Source: Flagellimonas chongwuensis (GTDB taxonomy: Bacteria; Bacteroidota; Bacteroidia; Flavobacteriales; Flavobacteriaceae). Taken from it: a DNA stretch of 64,000 bases. A program made the position numbers and the translations under genes. The notes below the pieces were generated by a model. It saw nothing but the letters and a program-made list of their open reading frames with translations, searched no databases and had not been told where the DNA came from. The DNA lies in contig NZ_WYET01000005.1 in NCBI RefSeq assembly GCF_013376415.1, forward strand, positions 61,640 through 125,639, read 5' to 3'. This document shows positions 26,375-35,384 of this stretch, in pieces (the stretch's first letter is position 1; every line of letters starts with the position of its first letter).

Positions 26375-27662
26375 CCTAATCTGGTTTGGAAATAACCTTA
26401 GAGTACAAGATAATGAAGCCTTGCTCCTATCGGCGCAGACCGACCGATTGATAGCAGTATACTTTTTTGATCCTAGAAATTACCAAATAGGCCCATTTGG
26501 CTTTAAGAAGACAGAATGTTTCAGGGCTAAGTTTTTATTGGAGTCTGTTCATCAACTTCAAAAAAATCTAGAAAAACTCAACATCACCTTGCTAGTTTTC
26601 CATGAAAAACCTGAAGACAAAATTCCCGAGTTGGTGAAGCAGTTCAATATCAATCATATTTTTCTTCAGCATGAGTGGACTTCGGAGGAGAACCAAGTGA
26701 TTCAAAACGTTCAAGACCGTTTACCTAAGACCGTATCACTCCGCAAAACATTCGACCAGTTCCTTTTTCATCCCGAGGACATTCCTTTTGATTCTTACTC
26801 ACAGATTCCGCAGGTTTTTACGGTTTTCCGCAAAAAGTGCGAGAAACACGTTCAGGTAAGGCCTTGTTTTGAGAAACCGAAAGTATTTCCAAAGGAAAAT
26901 CGGATAGGTCTCCCTAAAAATCTCCCTAGTTTACATGATCTGGGATTTTCTCCTTTTGATACAGACCATAGATCGGCCTTCCCTTTTATTGGTGGTGAAA
27001 ACGATGCGCTACATCGAATGCAACATTACTTCTGGGATACCAAAAAACTGGCTTACTACAAAAAAACCAGAAACGGACTCGTAGGCACGGATTACAGTTC
27101 CAAATTTTCACCATGGTTGGCAAATGGCAGTATTTCCGCCCGTACGATTTATTGGGAAGTAAAGCGCTTTGAAACTGAGGTTCAGAAAAATCAGGATACC
27201 TACTGGTTGATTTTTGAACTAATATGGCGTGATTACTTCAAATATGTTTCCCTAAAACATGGCAATCAGATTTTTAAAATTGATGGTATCCTTCAAAAGG
27301 AGTATGACTGGCACTCCAATGAAGCTGCTAAAAGTGACTGGATCAATGGAGAAACGGACGATGATTTTGTAAATGCCAATATGATAGAGCTAAAGAACAC
27401 AGGTTGGATGAGCAACCGTGGGCGACAGAACGTGGCAAGTTATTGGTCCAAACACCTGCTACAGGATTGGCGCATCGGGGCTTCTTATTTTGAAGCTATG
27501 CTTATTGACTACGATGTACACAGCAATTGGGGCAATTGGATGTACAACAGTGGTGTTGGCAACGACCCACGGAACAGAACTTTCAATACCAAAAGACAAG
27601 CAGAACACTACGACCCAAACAAAAAATTCCAGAGTCTTTGGCTCCAACCCACCTTATTTTGA
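26364..27662 (+). CDS. DASH-type cryptochrome
   Basis: Photolyase/cryptochrome family flavoprotein, 432 residues from the ATG at 26364. N-terminal antenna-domain start [21 protein letters not shown]; the C-terminal FAD domain has [21 protein letters not shown], then [16 protein letters not shown] and the ending [16 protein letters not shown], all characteristic of cry-DASH. Such proteins repair cyclobutane pyrimidine dimers, preferentially in single-stranded DNA, using blue light, and may also signal. The frame stays open upstream, but that region is the DUF2256 gene in another frame, so the ATG is preferred. Three bases before the FeS photolyase gene. Confidence 0.95.
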   Translation: MKTNLIWFGNNLRVQDNEALLLSAQTDRLIAVYFFDPRNYQIGPFGFKKTECFRAKFLLESVHQLQKNLEKLNITLLVFHEKPEDKIPELVKQFNINHIFLQHEWTSEENQVIQNVQDRLPKTVSLRKTFDQFLFHPEDIPFDSYSQIPQVFTVFRKKCEKHVQVRPCFEKPKVFPKENRIGLPKNLPSLHDLGFSPFDTDHRSAFPFIGGENDALHRMQHYFWDTKKLAYYKKTRNGLVGTDYSSKFSPWLANGSISARTIYWEVKRFETEVQKNQDTYWLIFELIWRDYFKYVSLKHGNQIFKIDGILQKEYDWHSNEAAKSDWINGETDDDFVNANMIELKNTGWMSNRGRQNVASYWSKHLLQDWRIGASYFEAMLIDYDVHSNWGNWMYNSGVGNDPRNRTFNTKRQAEHYDPNKKFQSLWLQPTLF

Positions 27663-27665
27663 TTC

Positions 27666-29198
27666 ATGAAAACACTCAGACTTATACTCGGTGACCAGCT
27701 TAATCTATCCCATAGTTGGTTAGATCAAGTTGATGATGATCACATATATATTATGGCCGAAATGCGACAAGAAACTGATTATGTAAAACATCACATTCAA
27801 AAAGTAGTTGGGTTTTTTCGTTCCATGCGGAATTTCTCAAATGCCCTACAAGATAAAGGACACCATGTAAAATACTTTAAAATTGGTGACCACAACAATC
27901 CCCAAGAACTGTCCAAACTTATCAAGGAAATCATTTCGAAACATAACATCGAAAAATTCGAATATCAACTGCCAGACGAATACCGATTGGACAAACAGTT
28001 AAAAGAAATTTGCGAAGCCATTTCCGTTCCATCAGAAGCTTTTGATACGGAACACTTTTATACCAGTCGGGATGAGCTAAAAAATCATTTTAAGGGCAAA
28101 AAACAATTGTTAATGGAAAGTTTCTATCGGATGATGCGAAAGAAACATAATATTTTGATGGTAAACGACCAACCTGAAGGCGGAAAATGGAATTTTGACC
28201 AGAGCAATCGCAAAAAATGGGATGGATCACCCAGCATTCCCAAGGAACTTTCATTTGATACTGATGTAACCGAGCTGCTGGAAGAAATCAAAAATGCGGA
28301 AGTAAATACCTTTGGCAACATTGATGCCCAAAACTTTCCTTGGCCTACTTCTTACAAGGAATGTTCAGCGCTTTTGGATTTTTTCTGCTCGAAACTGCTG
28401 ACCTATTTTGGGGACTATCAGGATGCTTTGCATACCCAGGAAAAGTATTTGTTCCATTCCCGATTGTCCTTTGCCATGAACACTAAAATGATTTCTCCAA
28501 AAGAGGTAATTGACACAGTTGTAGATTATTATTACGAACATAGAGATGACATTCATATTTCCCAAGTGGAGGGGTTTGTTCGTCAGATATTGGGCTGGCG
28601 CGAATATATGCGTGGCATATATTGGAAAGAAATGCCCGGCTATGCTAAGTTGAACAAACTGGAGAACCACAATCCCCTACCCGACTTCTTCTGGACGGGA
28701 AAAACAAAAATGAACTGTCTGCACAATGCCATTGCCCAGAGTTTGGACAATGCCTACGCCCACCATATTCAACGTTTGATGATCATTGGAAACTATGCTT
28801 TGCTGACACAGGTAAACCCAGACGAAGTTGATGCATGGTATTTAGGGGTTTACATCGACGCCATAGAATGGGTAGAAATTACCAATACCAGAGGGATGAG
28901 TCAATTTGCGGATGGGGGCCTTGTAGCCACCAAACCATATGTGAGCAGCGCCAACTACATCAATAAGATGGGAAATTATTGTAAAGAATGTTCCTATAGT
29001 CATACAGTTAAGTCGGGAGAAAAATCCTGTCCGTTCAATTCACTGTACTGGAACTTTTTGGAAGAGAAGAAATCACATTTTAAAGGTAATCAACGCATGT
29101 CGATGATGTTGAGCTTGTTGGAAAAGAAAAGTCAGCAGGAACTTTCTGAATTAAAGAAACGAGCGGAAAAAATCATACAAAATCCCAACGATTTTTGA
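27666..29198 (+). CDS. FeS-type bacterial photolyase/cryptochrome (FeS-BCP, PhrB/CryB-like)
   Basis: 510 residues of the photolyase-related class that carries a [4Fe-4S] cluster, FAD and a lumazine antenna and repairs (6-4) photoproducts. Cysteines at 351 (MNCLHN), 439, 442 (YCKEC) and 455 (KSCPFN) sit one residue from the recalled cluster ligands 350/438/441/454 of Agrobacterium PhrB, a strong family match. N-terminal LILGDQLNLSHSWL is the usual start; DEVDAWYLGVYIDAIEWVEITNTRGMSQFADGG spans the FAD pocket (split here: DEVDAWYLGVYIDA then NTRGMSQFADGG). Last gene of the operon; a terminator follows. Confidence 0.95.
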   Translation: MKTLRLILGDQLNLSHSWLDQVDDDHIYIMAEMRQETDYVKHHIQKVVGFFRSMRNFSNALQDKGHHVKYFKIGDHNNPQELSKLIKEIISKHNIEKFEYQLPDEYRLDKQLKEICEAISVPSEAFDTEHFYTSRDELKNHFKGKKQLLMESFYRMMRKKHNILMVNDQPEGGKWNFDQSNRKKWDGSPSIPKELSFDTDVTELLEEIKNAEVNTFGNIDAQNFPWPTSYKECSALLDFFCSKLLTYFGDYQDALHTQEKYLFHSRLSFAMNTKMISPKEVIDTVVDYYYEHRDDIHISQVEGFVRQILGWREYMRGIYWKEMPGYAKLNKLENHNPLPDFFWTGKTKMNCLHNAIAQSLDNAYAHHIQRLMIIGNYALLTQVNPDEVDAWYLGVYIDAIEWVEITNTRGMSQFADGGLVATKPYVSSANYINKMGNYCKECSYSHTVKSGEKSCPFNSLYWNFLEEKKSHFKGNQRMSMMLSLLEKKSQQELSELKKRAEKIIQNPNDF

Positions 29199-29282
29199 TT
29201 TTAACAATTCTTTAAAATCTGTCGGCAGCTACCTCATCGTATATCTAACAAATAAAATATTCCGCTACGGCGCCTATATATA

Positions 29283-29316
29283 AAAAGTCCTTCACAATAA
29301 GTTGCGAAGGACTTTT
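29283..29316. terminator. Bidirectional terminator between photolyase operon and clpP
   Basis: AAAAGTCCTTC-11-base loop-GAAGGACTTTT, ending in T-rich sequence on both strands; it serves two convergent transcripts. Confidence 0.8.
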
Positions 29317-29340
29317 CACTTTTAAGAGTTATGGCCTTAT

Positions 29341-29886
29341 CTACAAAATGCCATCCACAATACCATATTCCACCGATTCTTCGGCGCTCATCCAATAATC
29401 TCGATCAAAGTCCTTCATCACCTTGTCATAGGGCTGTCCACAATTCTCCGATAGAATTTTAGCGCCCAGTTCCTTGGTCTTGATGATTTCCCTTGCCTGA
29501 ATCTCGATATTGGAAGCCTGACCCCTTGCACCACCACTTGGTTGGTGAATCATGACACGGGCGTGCGGTTGGATAAACCTTCTACCCTTTTCGCCTACTG
29601 ACAAAAGTATGGAGCCCATAGAAGCTGCCAAACCAGAACAAACGGTAGATACGGGACTTTTAATCTGTTTAATAGTATCGTAAATAGCAAAACCAGAGGT
29701 TACATATCCTCCCGGGCTATTGATGATCAATTGAATCTCTTTATTGTTCAACATATCCAAATAGAGCAACCGGTCGATTACATGCTTCGCAGAATCATCA
29801 TCTACTTGGCCCCACAAAAACACTTTGCGGTCGTCTAACAGTTTTTCTTGAATCAATTCCTGAACTTTTCCTTTTTTTGAACTCAT
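29341..29886 (-). CDS. clpP: ATP-dependent Clp protease proteolytic subunit
   Basis: Serine protease that forms the heptameric degradation chamber docked by ClpX/ClpA. 181 residues, slightly short and without a long propeptide. The catalytic triad aligns as Ser89 (GLAASMGS), His114 (VMIHQPSGG) and Asp163 (FDRDYW). It stands alone rather than next to clpX or tig, so it may be a second ClpP paralogue with a dedicated role; the organism's main ClpP cannot be seen here. Monocistronic and convergent with the photolyase operon. Confidence 0.93.
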   Translation of the reverse strand: MSSKKGKVQELIQEKLLDDRKVFLWGQVDDDSAKHVIDRLLYLDMLNNKEIQLIINSPGGYVTSGFAIYDTIKQIKSPVSTVCSGLAASMGSILLSVGEKGRRFIQPHARVMIHQPSGGARGQASNIEIQAREIIKTKELGAKILSENCGQPYDKVMKDFDRDYWMSAEESVEYGIVDGIL

Positions 29887-29962
29887 TTTTTACGTGTTGT
29901 AAGACTTCAAAAATAATCAAATTCCAAGGAAGTTACCGCACTTGTTTTTCACAATGGCCGTA

Positions 29963-30790
29963 TTATGATTTTATCTGTACCTTTTGCGATACCACATCCT
30001 TGATCGGGATAACGTACTTCCCACTCCTTGTCTCCAGAGTCAAACTATTGTTTTCTATGGATTTAATTACTCCCTCATCATCCCCTATTACTATTCTATC
30101 ACCTACCACATATGTTTTTCGGGTGTAAAATGCCCTAAGGATATCGGCAACAATTTCTCGGGACCCCAATCCTACGCCCAAAGCAAATGCCAATAGGAAA
30201 GAACCCAGAATCAACGTGATATTATTGGTGATGATAGTGGTATCGACACCTGCTTGGTTCAATGCGGTGATGGACATAAAGATGACGATTACATAGAAAA
30301 ACAGGTTGCTTACGATATTGGAACCTCCAAATTCCAGTGAATCGAACAATCGCTTGACCGTCTTCTTCACAAAGTTTCCGATGTAGAAACCGAGCATCAA
30401 TAGTGCCAATGCACTAAAGAATTTAGGCAGATAATGTAAAAGGTTACCTATTTCCTGTGAAATGATTTTCCAATCCAAAATATCGGCAGCTACGATCAAA
30501 AACACCAAAATCAGGAACCACCGAACAAACCCCAAAATAATTTTTATGATATCTACATTGATGTCTCCTTTGCCGGTGACGTCCATGCCATTGATTTTGT
30601 CATTGAGCATATCCACTTTGGCCAGTTTAAGGATTTTCTTCAGAAGGAAGAGTACAATTTTGATAACGATCCAACCTAAAATTAAAATAATGATAGCGCC
30701 CAATATCTTTGGGAAGGCCTGCGCCATTTCTTTGCCCATGCCAGACAGGGACTCCAGGGTCACATTTTTCCATTCATTAATAGTCTCCAT
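29963..30790 (-). CDS. MscS-family mechanosensitive channel
   Basis: 275-residue inner-membrane protein of the small-conductance mechanosensitive channel family, which opens on hypo-osmotic shock. A long N-terminal region has three to four hydrophobic helices (KILGAIIILILGWIVIKIVLFLLKK broken at KI; WFLILVFLIVAADIL; FSALALLMLGFYIGNF), then the pore-lining helix with alternating Ala/Gly (FLLAFALGVGLGSREIV), then the beta domain (VVGDRIVIGDDEGVIKSI) that forms the cytosolic cage. C-terminal part is shorter than in E. coli MscS. Last gene of the ECF sigma/small-protein cluster, 34 bases after the small protein. Confidence 0.88.
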   Translation of the reverse strand: METINEWKNVTLESLSGMGKEMAQAFPKILGAIIILILGWIVIKIVLFLLKKILKLAKVDMLNDKINGMDVTGKGDINVDIIKIILGFVRWFLILVFLIVAADILDWKIISQEIGNLLHYLPKFFSALALLMLGFYIGNFVKKTVKRLFDSLEFGGSNIVSNLFFYVIVIFMSITALNQAGVDTTIITNNITLILGSFLLAFALGVGLGSREIVADILRAFYTRKTYVVGDRIVIGDDEGVIKSIENNSLTLETRSGKYVIPIKDVVSQKVQIKS

Positions 30791-30824
30791 AGTTGTTGTT
30801 TATTTATAGTGTTCTGTTAGTTGA

Positions 30825-31013
30825 TTAGTTGTCGCCCATAGTTCGGAAAAGCTTACGCAAAGCACTGCCCAAATTAATCGAGAACAATGAAGCCATGTCC
30901 ATGATCAACTTTGCCGCAGCAATGTCGTTCATTACTTTTTGCTTCATTTCCGGTGGGGCCTCGTGCAAGGAAGCCTCCAGCTCTTTGAATGGGTTTTTGT
31001 GTTTCTTTGCCAT
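30825..31013 (-). CDS. Small hypothetical protein following an ECF sigma gene
   Basis: 62 residues, starting at the ATG that directly abuts the TAG stop of the upstream ECF sigma gene, so translation is almost surely coupled. The N-terminus is basic (MAKKHKNPFKELE), followed by two likely amphipathic helices (PPEMKQKVMNDIAAAKLIMDM and LGSALRKLFRTM). No membrane helix, no cysteine motif. I recognise no named family; similar unnamed proteins occur beside this sigma gene in other Flavobacteriaceae (recalled, unverified). A role as regulator or partner of the sigma factor is inference from position only. Confidence 0.6.
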   Translation of the reverse strand: MAKKHKNPFKELEASLHEAPPEMKQKVMNDIAAAKLIMDMASLFSINLGSALRKLFRTMGDN

Positions 31014-31586
31014 CTATTCGAGGGTATTATAGATTTCCAATAGTCTTTCTTTGGCTCTTTTAAGCCGCATTTTCACTGCGCTCTCCCCTATATCCAATAA
31101 GTTTACCAGTTCCTTTATACTGGCTCCATCCTGATACTTTAACAATAAAATGGACCGCTCTTCAGCGGAGATGATTTCCAAGCATTTCTTGAGTTTATCG
31201 GCTTTCATCTCAAACAAGCTCTCATCGGGCACCTCTTCGGTAAGTTTGTATTCCGAACTTTCTACCTGTACGGATTTGTCCCGTATTTTAAGTTGCTTGT
31301 TCCGGTTTACATAGTTCACACAAAAATTATAGGTAAAAGAATATAGCCATGTAGAAAACTTCGATTTTCCCTTAAAGGTTCGAAGTTTGATAAATAATTG
31401 AAGGAAGACATCCTGGGTCAAGTCTTCCGCCTCGTCCGCTGATTTCGCAAATCCGTAACATTTGTTATAGACCATTTTCACATAGCGGTCATACAACTTC
31501 CCAAAGAGCATAGGGTCATTGTCCGCTACAATCTGTTTTACTAATTCCTCATCAGAAAGATGTACGTATAAGTCTTCCTTTTCCAA
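31014..31586 (-). CDS. ECF-type RNA polymerase sigma factor (third)
   Basis: Sigma-70 family factor. Region 2: LFGKLYDRYVKMVYNKCYGF, then DEAEDLTQDVFLQLFIKL and FSTWLYSFTYNFCVNYVNR; region 4: SAEERSILLLKYQDGASIKELV with VKMRLKRAKERLLEI. The frame has no ATG before the conserved domain; the TTG at 31586 gives MEKEDLYVHLSDEELVKQ, the usual N-terminus, while an earlier TTG at 31688 would add an unlikely hydrophobic 34 residues. No anti-sigma gene is linked; a 62-residue protein follows with zero spacing, then an MscS channel. Divergent from a lipoprotein gene. Confidence 0.87.
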   Translation of the reverse strand: MEKEDLYVHLSDEELVKQIVADNDPMLFGKLYDRYVKMVYNKCYGFAKSADEAEDLTQDVFLQLFIKLRTFKGKSKFSTWLYSFTYNFCVNYVNRNKQLKIRDKSVQVESSEYKLTEEVPDESLFEMKADKLKKCLEIISAEERSILLLKYQDGASIKELVNLLDIGESAVKMRLKRAKERLLEIYNTLE

Positions 31587-31728
31587 AAACGCTTTGTCGG
31601 GGTTACTTATAAGTATGAGAAACAAGTTTTTTAAAAAAGTCACTTCAAAAACAGGTTTATTGGTCAGGCTTTTTAAAATGGGGCGCAAAATAACGGATTT
31701 TCACACTATATTTGGTTAAAAACCAGAT

Positions 31729-32418
31729 ATGAAGACCTATTACATCGTTGGATTGTTCGCCATTTTATTTTTCGCATCCTGTAAAACGGAGCCAAAACAA
31801 AAAGAGGAGACCCAAGAAACGGCCGAAACCGACAAATCGGTTCCGGAACTTATTGCCGAAGCCCATGGTTTTGAAAACTGGGGAGCTGTAAAGGAAATCA
31901 CATTTACCTTTAATGTAGATAGGGATTCCATGCATTTTGAGCGCAGTTGGGACTGGAAACCCAAGAAAAACACAGTAACGGCCATTTCGGGACCCGACAC
32001 CCTTACATACAACCGAAATTCCATGGACAGCATTGCCCTAAAAACAAATAGTGGTTTTATCAATGACAGATATTGGTTGATGGCCCCTTTTAATTTAATG
32101 TGGGACTCCGGCAATTATACCTACGAACATACAGCTAAAGCCACCGCTCCAATTAGCGAAGAACCTATGCAAAAACTCACTATAGTGTATGCCAACGAAG
32201 GTGGTTACACTCCCGGTGATGCATATGATTTCTATTTTAAGGACGATTATATTATTCGCGAGTGGGCCTATCGCAAATCCAACCAAGAAGAGCCCAACTT
32301 GGTCTCTACTTGGGAAGATTATGTAGAGATGCAGGGGTTGCAGTTAGCGAAGCAGCACAATCGTCCCAAAGGTGGTACCAACTTATATTTCACTGGGCTT
32401 TCGGTAAGCAAGGAATAA
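31729..32418 (+). CDS. Conserved hypothetical lipoprotein
   Basis: 229 residues. Signal peptide with lipobox FFASC, lipidated Cys18, then a Lys/Gln/Thr/Glu-rich linker and a beta-rich domain beginning with VPELIAEAHGFENWGAVKEI, which resembles the start of LolA/LppX-like and DUF6503-type domains. Later features: FNVDRDSMHFERSWDWKPK and APFNLMWDSG. Function unknown; the LolA-like impression is weak. Single gene, divergent from the ECF sigma gene, so it could be one of that sigma factor's targets, which is only a guess. Confidence 0.65.
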   Translation: MKTYYIVGLFAILFFASCKTEPKQKEETQETAETDKSVPELIAEAHGFENWGAVKEITFTFNVDRDSMHFERSWDWKPKKNTVTAISGPDTLTYNRNSMDSIALKTNSGFINDRYWLMAPFNLMWDSGNYTYEHTAKATAPISEEPMQKLTIVYANEGGYTPGDAYDFYFKDDYIIREWAYRKSNQEEPNLVSTWEDYVEMQGLQLAKQHNRPKGGTNLYFTGLSVSKE

Positions 32419-32553
32419 TAGCTTTCTTTGATTTTGTGGCATAATTTGTTCACAAAAAGCATTTTCAAAATTCTCCCTAGCGCTTAAAAATGATGTTTTC
32501 CATCGTTTAATTTCCTATTTCGGGTAAAGAAATTTTTGAAACAAAAACTATAA

Positions 32554-34059
32554 ATGAAACTTAAACACCTAATCATCCCATTATTTTGTTTGGTTATCGT
32601 ACATGCACAAGCACAGGATAATTGGCTTACCAAAAAACAAGTAACGGAAGATGTTGAATTTTTGATCAAAACATTAAATGAAAAGTCTTCCTATGCTTAT
32701 CTGAACGGTTTTGATTTCAACAAGGATTTTGAAAATTATCTTACATCGTTAAAAGATTCCACAAGACTTGAAAATTTTGGTTTGTTTGTCACCAACACTT
32801 TGGCCAAAATCGGGGATAGACATTCCGCTTTAAATGGCATTAGAGGCTACAGCCTAAACGAATCCTTATTCTTACCGTTTGTTTACGCACCTGTAAACTA
32901 TAAAGTTGTTGTTTTGAATTATGATCAGGATAAAACCTTGAAAATCCTAAATCCTCATTTTCCGTACCTCAAAAAGATTGATGGTCTGGACATAAATGAA
33001 TTCTTGCAAAAAACGCGGCCAGAAGACGTCAAAGCGCCCGAAGAGACCTATTTTACACTAGCGGTTCGCGACATCAGGGATATCCAAAAGAACTACATAT
33101 TACTGGACAAACCACTTAAGAGAGAAGTCGAAGTAACACTTTCGGACGCTACATTTCAAAAAGACACTGTTCTGGAATTTCCCATAATTGATAAATCAGA
33201 AAGGCAAAGACCATGGGATGAAAAATTTGAAAGGGACTATCTTTTTATAAAGGACGAGGACTTTAACCAACCCGAAAATATTGCTGGGCTATTTAGTTTG
33301 GACGACAACATCGCATACATCAAACTACCGGAAATGGTAAGTAAGGATGAAGCTCCCCTACTTTTTGAGAAAGTCAATTCATTTATGAAATCCATTCAAA
33401 ATAACAGTGAAGCCCTAATTATCGATGTCAGGGCCAATGGTGGAGGAACACGGGATTTGCTATATAAATTTGCAAAATATTTGATTCACCCTGACTCCAT
33501 TCATGTTGTAAATGTAGTCAAGCAAAGAGGGCCACTCCCCTTACCAAAAGATTATAAAGAAAGCCTACACAGCCGATTTTTATATTCTTTTTCGGAATTG
33601 GATGACAGGGAACAGAAAAAGGCAACGGAGTTTTTAAATAATTTCAAGCCCATCTATGAATTGGATAAAGAAAAATACAGCGAATATTATTTTGGATTGT
33701 TGAATGGAAATAAACTATCCGCTCAAGGACTTTACTACAACAAGCCTGTCTATATTTTGGCCAATGAAAAAACATTCAGTGCGGCATCTGTTTTCGTCTC
33801 TGCTTTCAAAGGAATTCCGAATATAAAAATTGTTGGAGTGACGACGGATGGTTCTAGTGGCAATAGCGATTGGGTGGACCTTCCCAATTCAAAATTGTTC
33901 GGAAAAATCAGTACAATGGTCTCCTTTCAGAAAGATGGAAAGGTTTTGGACGGCTACGGAACAACACCTGATATAAAAATAGAAAGGGACATGAGCCAAG
34001 TACTTTGGCAATCGGACACACAACTTGAAAAGTTAAAGGCCCTGATAAAGGAAAAATAA
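32554..34059 (+). CDS. S41 family peptidase (tail-specific protease-like)
   Basis: 501 residues with a signal peptide (MKLKHLIIPLFCLVIVHAQA) and an S41 catalytic domain in the C-terminal half: ALIIDVRANGGG (oxyanion/strand motif), YILANEKTFSAASVFVSAFK with the nucleophilic serine near residue 409, and VTTDGSSGNSDWVDLP. No clear PDZ domain; the N-terminal half is a family-specific region. Likely periplasmic or secreted. Cleavage substrate not inferable. Stands alone; 32419-32553 upstream has no clear promoter element. Confidence 0.85.
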   Translation: MKLKHLIIPLFCLVIVHAQAQDNWLTKKQVTEDVEFLIKTLNEKSSYAYLNGFDFNKDFENYLTSLKDSTRLENFGLFVTNTLAKIGDRHSALNGIRGYSLNESLFLPFVYAPVNYKVVVLNYDQDKTLKILNPHFPYLKKIDGLDINEFLQKTRPEDVKAPEETYFTLAVRDIRDIQKNYILLDKPLKREVEVTLSDATFQKDTVLEFPIIDKSERQRPWDEKFERDYLFIKDEDFNQPENIAGLFSLDDNIAYIKLPEMVSKDEAPLLFEKVNSFMKSIQNNSEALIIDVRANGGGTRDLLYKFAKYLIHPDSIHVVNVVKQRGPLPLPKDYKESLHSRFLYSFSELDDREQKKATEFLNNFKPIYELDKEKYSEYYFGLLNGNKLSAQGLYYNKPVYILANEKTFSAASVFVSAFKGIPNIKIVGVTTDGSSGNSDWVDLPNSKLFGKISTMVSFQKDGKVLDGYGTTPDIKIERDMSQVLWQSDTQLEKLKALIKEK

Positions 34060-34194
34060 CTATCACCTATATGTGAGAAGTTGGTATAGCCGGAAACTGA
34101 TAACTTAGAAAATCATATGACCTGCCATCGGCCAAATAATACCTTATGACCATAGAACATTAATCAATTCCAATATGAGCATATACAATTGACA

Positions 34195-35343
34195 CTATTT
34201 CCCTCTCCTTCGCAGAAAAAACGTAATCCCAAAAACCAAGATGGCCATACACAGGAGCAAGATAAAACTATAATTCAGGGAGGCACTTTCAGCAATAAAT
34301 CCTAGAATAACAGGCCCCAACAAAAATCCGATATACCCGAACCCGGCTATAAAAGCAACACCTTGGGAAGAATCCACTCCCTTGACATTCCCACCGATAC
34401 GAAACAATTCGGGAACAATGACCGAGAAACCAAGACCGTTAAGAGCAAAGCCGATGATAGACCATGTGGTATTTTGCGTTAAGACCAACACAAAACCTAC
34501 TGCGGCAATAAGCGCACCCACTCCTACTATTCGTATGGGCCCAATTTTTGCGCTGATACCATCACCCAGAAACCGACCTAAGGTCATCGTTGTGGAAAAT
34601 GCCAAAAATCCAGCTCCGATAAGCAATTCCGGGGCCTTGGTCATTTCCTTTAGGTAAAGGGAACTCCAATCTATAATGGCGCCTTCACTGCCAAAGGACA
34701 CAAACCCAATAATGCCCAGCAAAAGCAACGGCTTGAACAATTTTATGCTGAAGGGCTCCTTCTCCACAGGGGCAGCCACAACATGGATATAATGTTTCTT
34801 TAGAAAAAAATTGATGACAAAAACCAACACAACGGTAATGCCCATGTGCAGCACAGGGTTTTCAATCACAGGAATCAGGAAGCTGCCCAAGCCTACCAAA
34901 ATACCGCCCAGACTAAAAAAGCCATGGGCCGCGGACATAAAGTTCTGTTTATCCTCTTTTTCAATCTCCGTGACCAAAGTGTTTATGGCGATATCTATAA
35001 ATCCATTGCTCGCCCCAAAAAGGTACAAAGCTGCCATCAGCATATAATAATTGGGAGCCATTAGCGGCAACATTGCCGTTATGGAGGCAAATATTACCCC
35101 GTACCATGACGACCTTCCTACCCCAAGTTTATTGATCACCTTGGAAGCTACGGGGAAAATGGTGAAAACCCCCAGCGACAAGCAGAACAGGGCTATGCCC
35201 AAATCTGCTTTATTTATATCCAGTTTTTCCTTTACGGTGGGAATATAAATGGCCCATGTTCCAAACCAAATATTGATACTGGTAAATACCCATGCCACTC
35301 CAAAATATCTTGGATTGGACAGAATAAGCCATAGGGATTTCAT
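34195..35343 (-). CDS. MFS transporter
   Basis: 382-residue integral membrane protein with about 12 hydrophobic segments typical of the major facilitator superfamily. Landmarks: an Asn/Asp-containing first helix (WVFTSINIWFGTWAIYIPTV), the GVGRSSWYG loop between helices 2 and 3, and the central cytosolic loop VVAAPVEKEPFSIKLFK. Overall look is of the YbjJ/FucP-like group of sugar or drug transporters; substrate undetermined. It is followed downstream on the same strand by nothing and preceded by kynureninase after 41 bases, so the two may share a transcript. Confidence 0.85.
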   Translation of the reverse strand: MKSLWLILSNPRYFGVAWVFTSINIWFGTWAIYIPTVKEKLDINKADLGIALFCLSLGVFTIFPVASKVINKLGVGRSSWYGVIFASITAMLPLMAPNYYMLMAALYLFGASNGFIDIAINTLVTEIEKEDKQNFMSAAHGFFSLGGILVGLGSFLIPVIENPVLHMGITVVLVFVINFFLKKHYIHVVAAPVEKEPFSIKLFKPLLLLGIIGFVSFGSEGAIIDWSSLYLKEMTKAPELLIGAGFLAFSTTMTLGRFLGDGISAKIGPIRIVGVGALIAAVGFVLVLTQNTTWSIIGFALNGLGFSVIVPELFRIGGNVKGVDSSQGVAFIAGFGYIGFLLGPVILGFIAESASLNYSFILLLCMAILVFGITFFLRRRGK

Positions 35344-35384
35344 CTAATGGTGGTGTTTAGTCGGTTCATTTAGTGCATTGGTTC

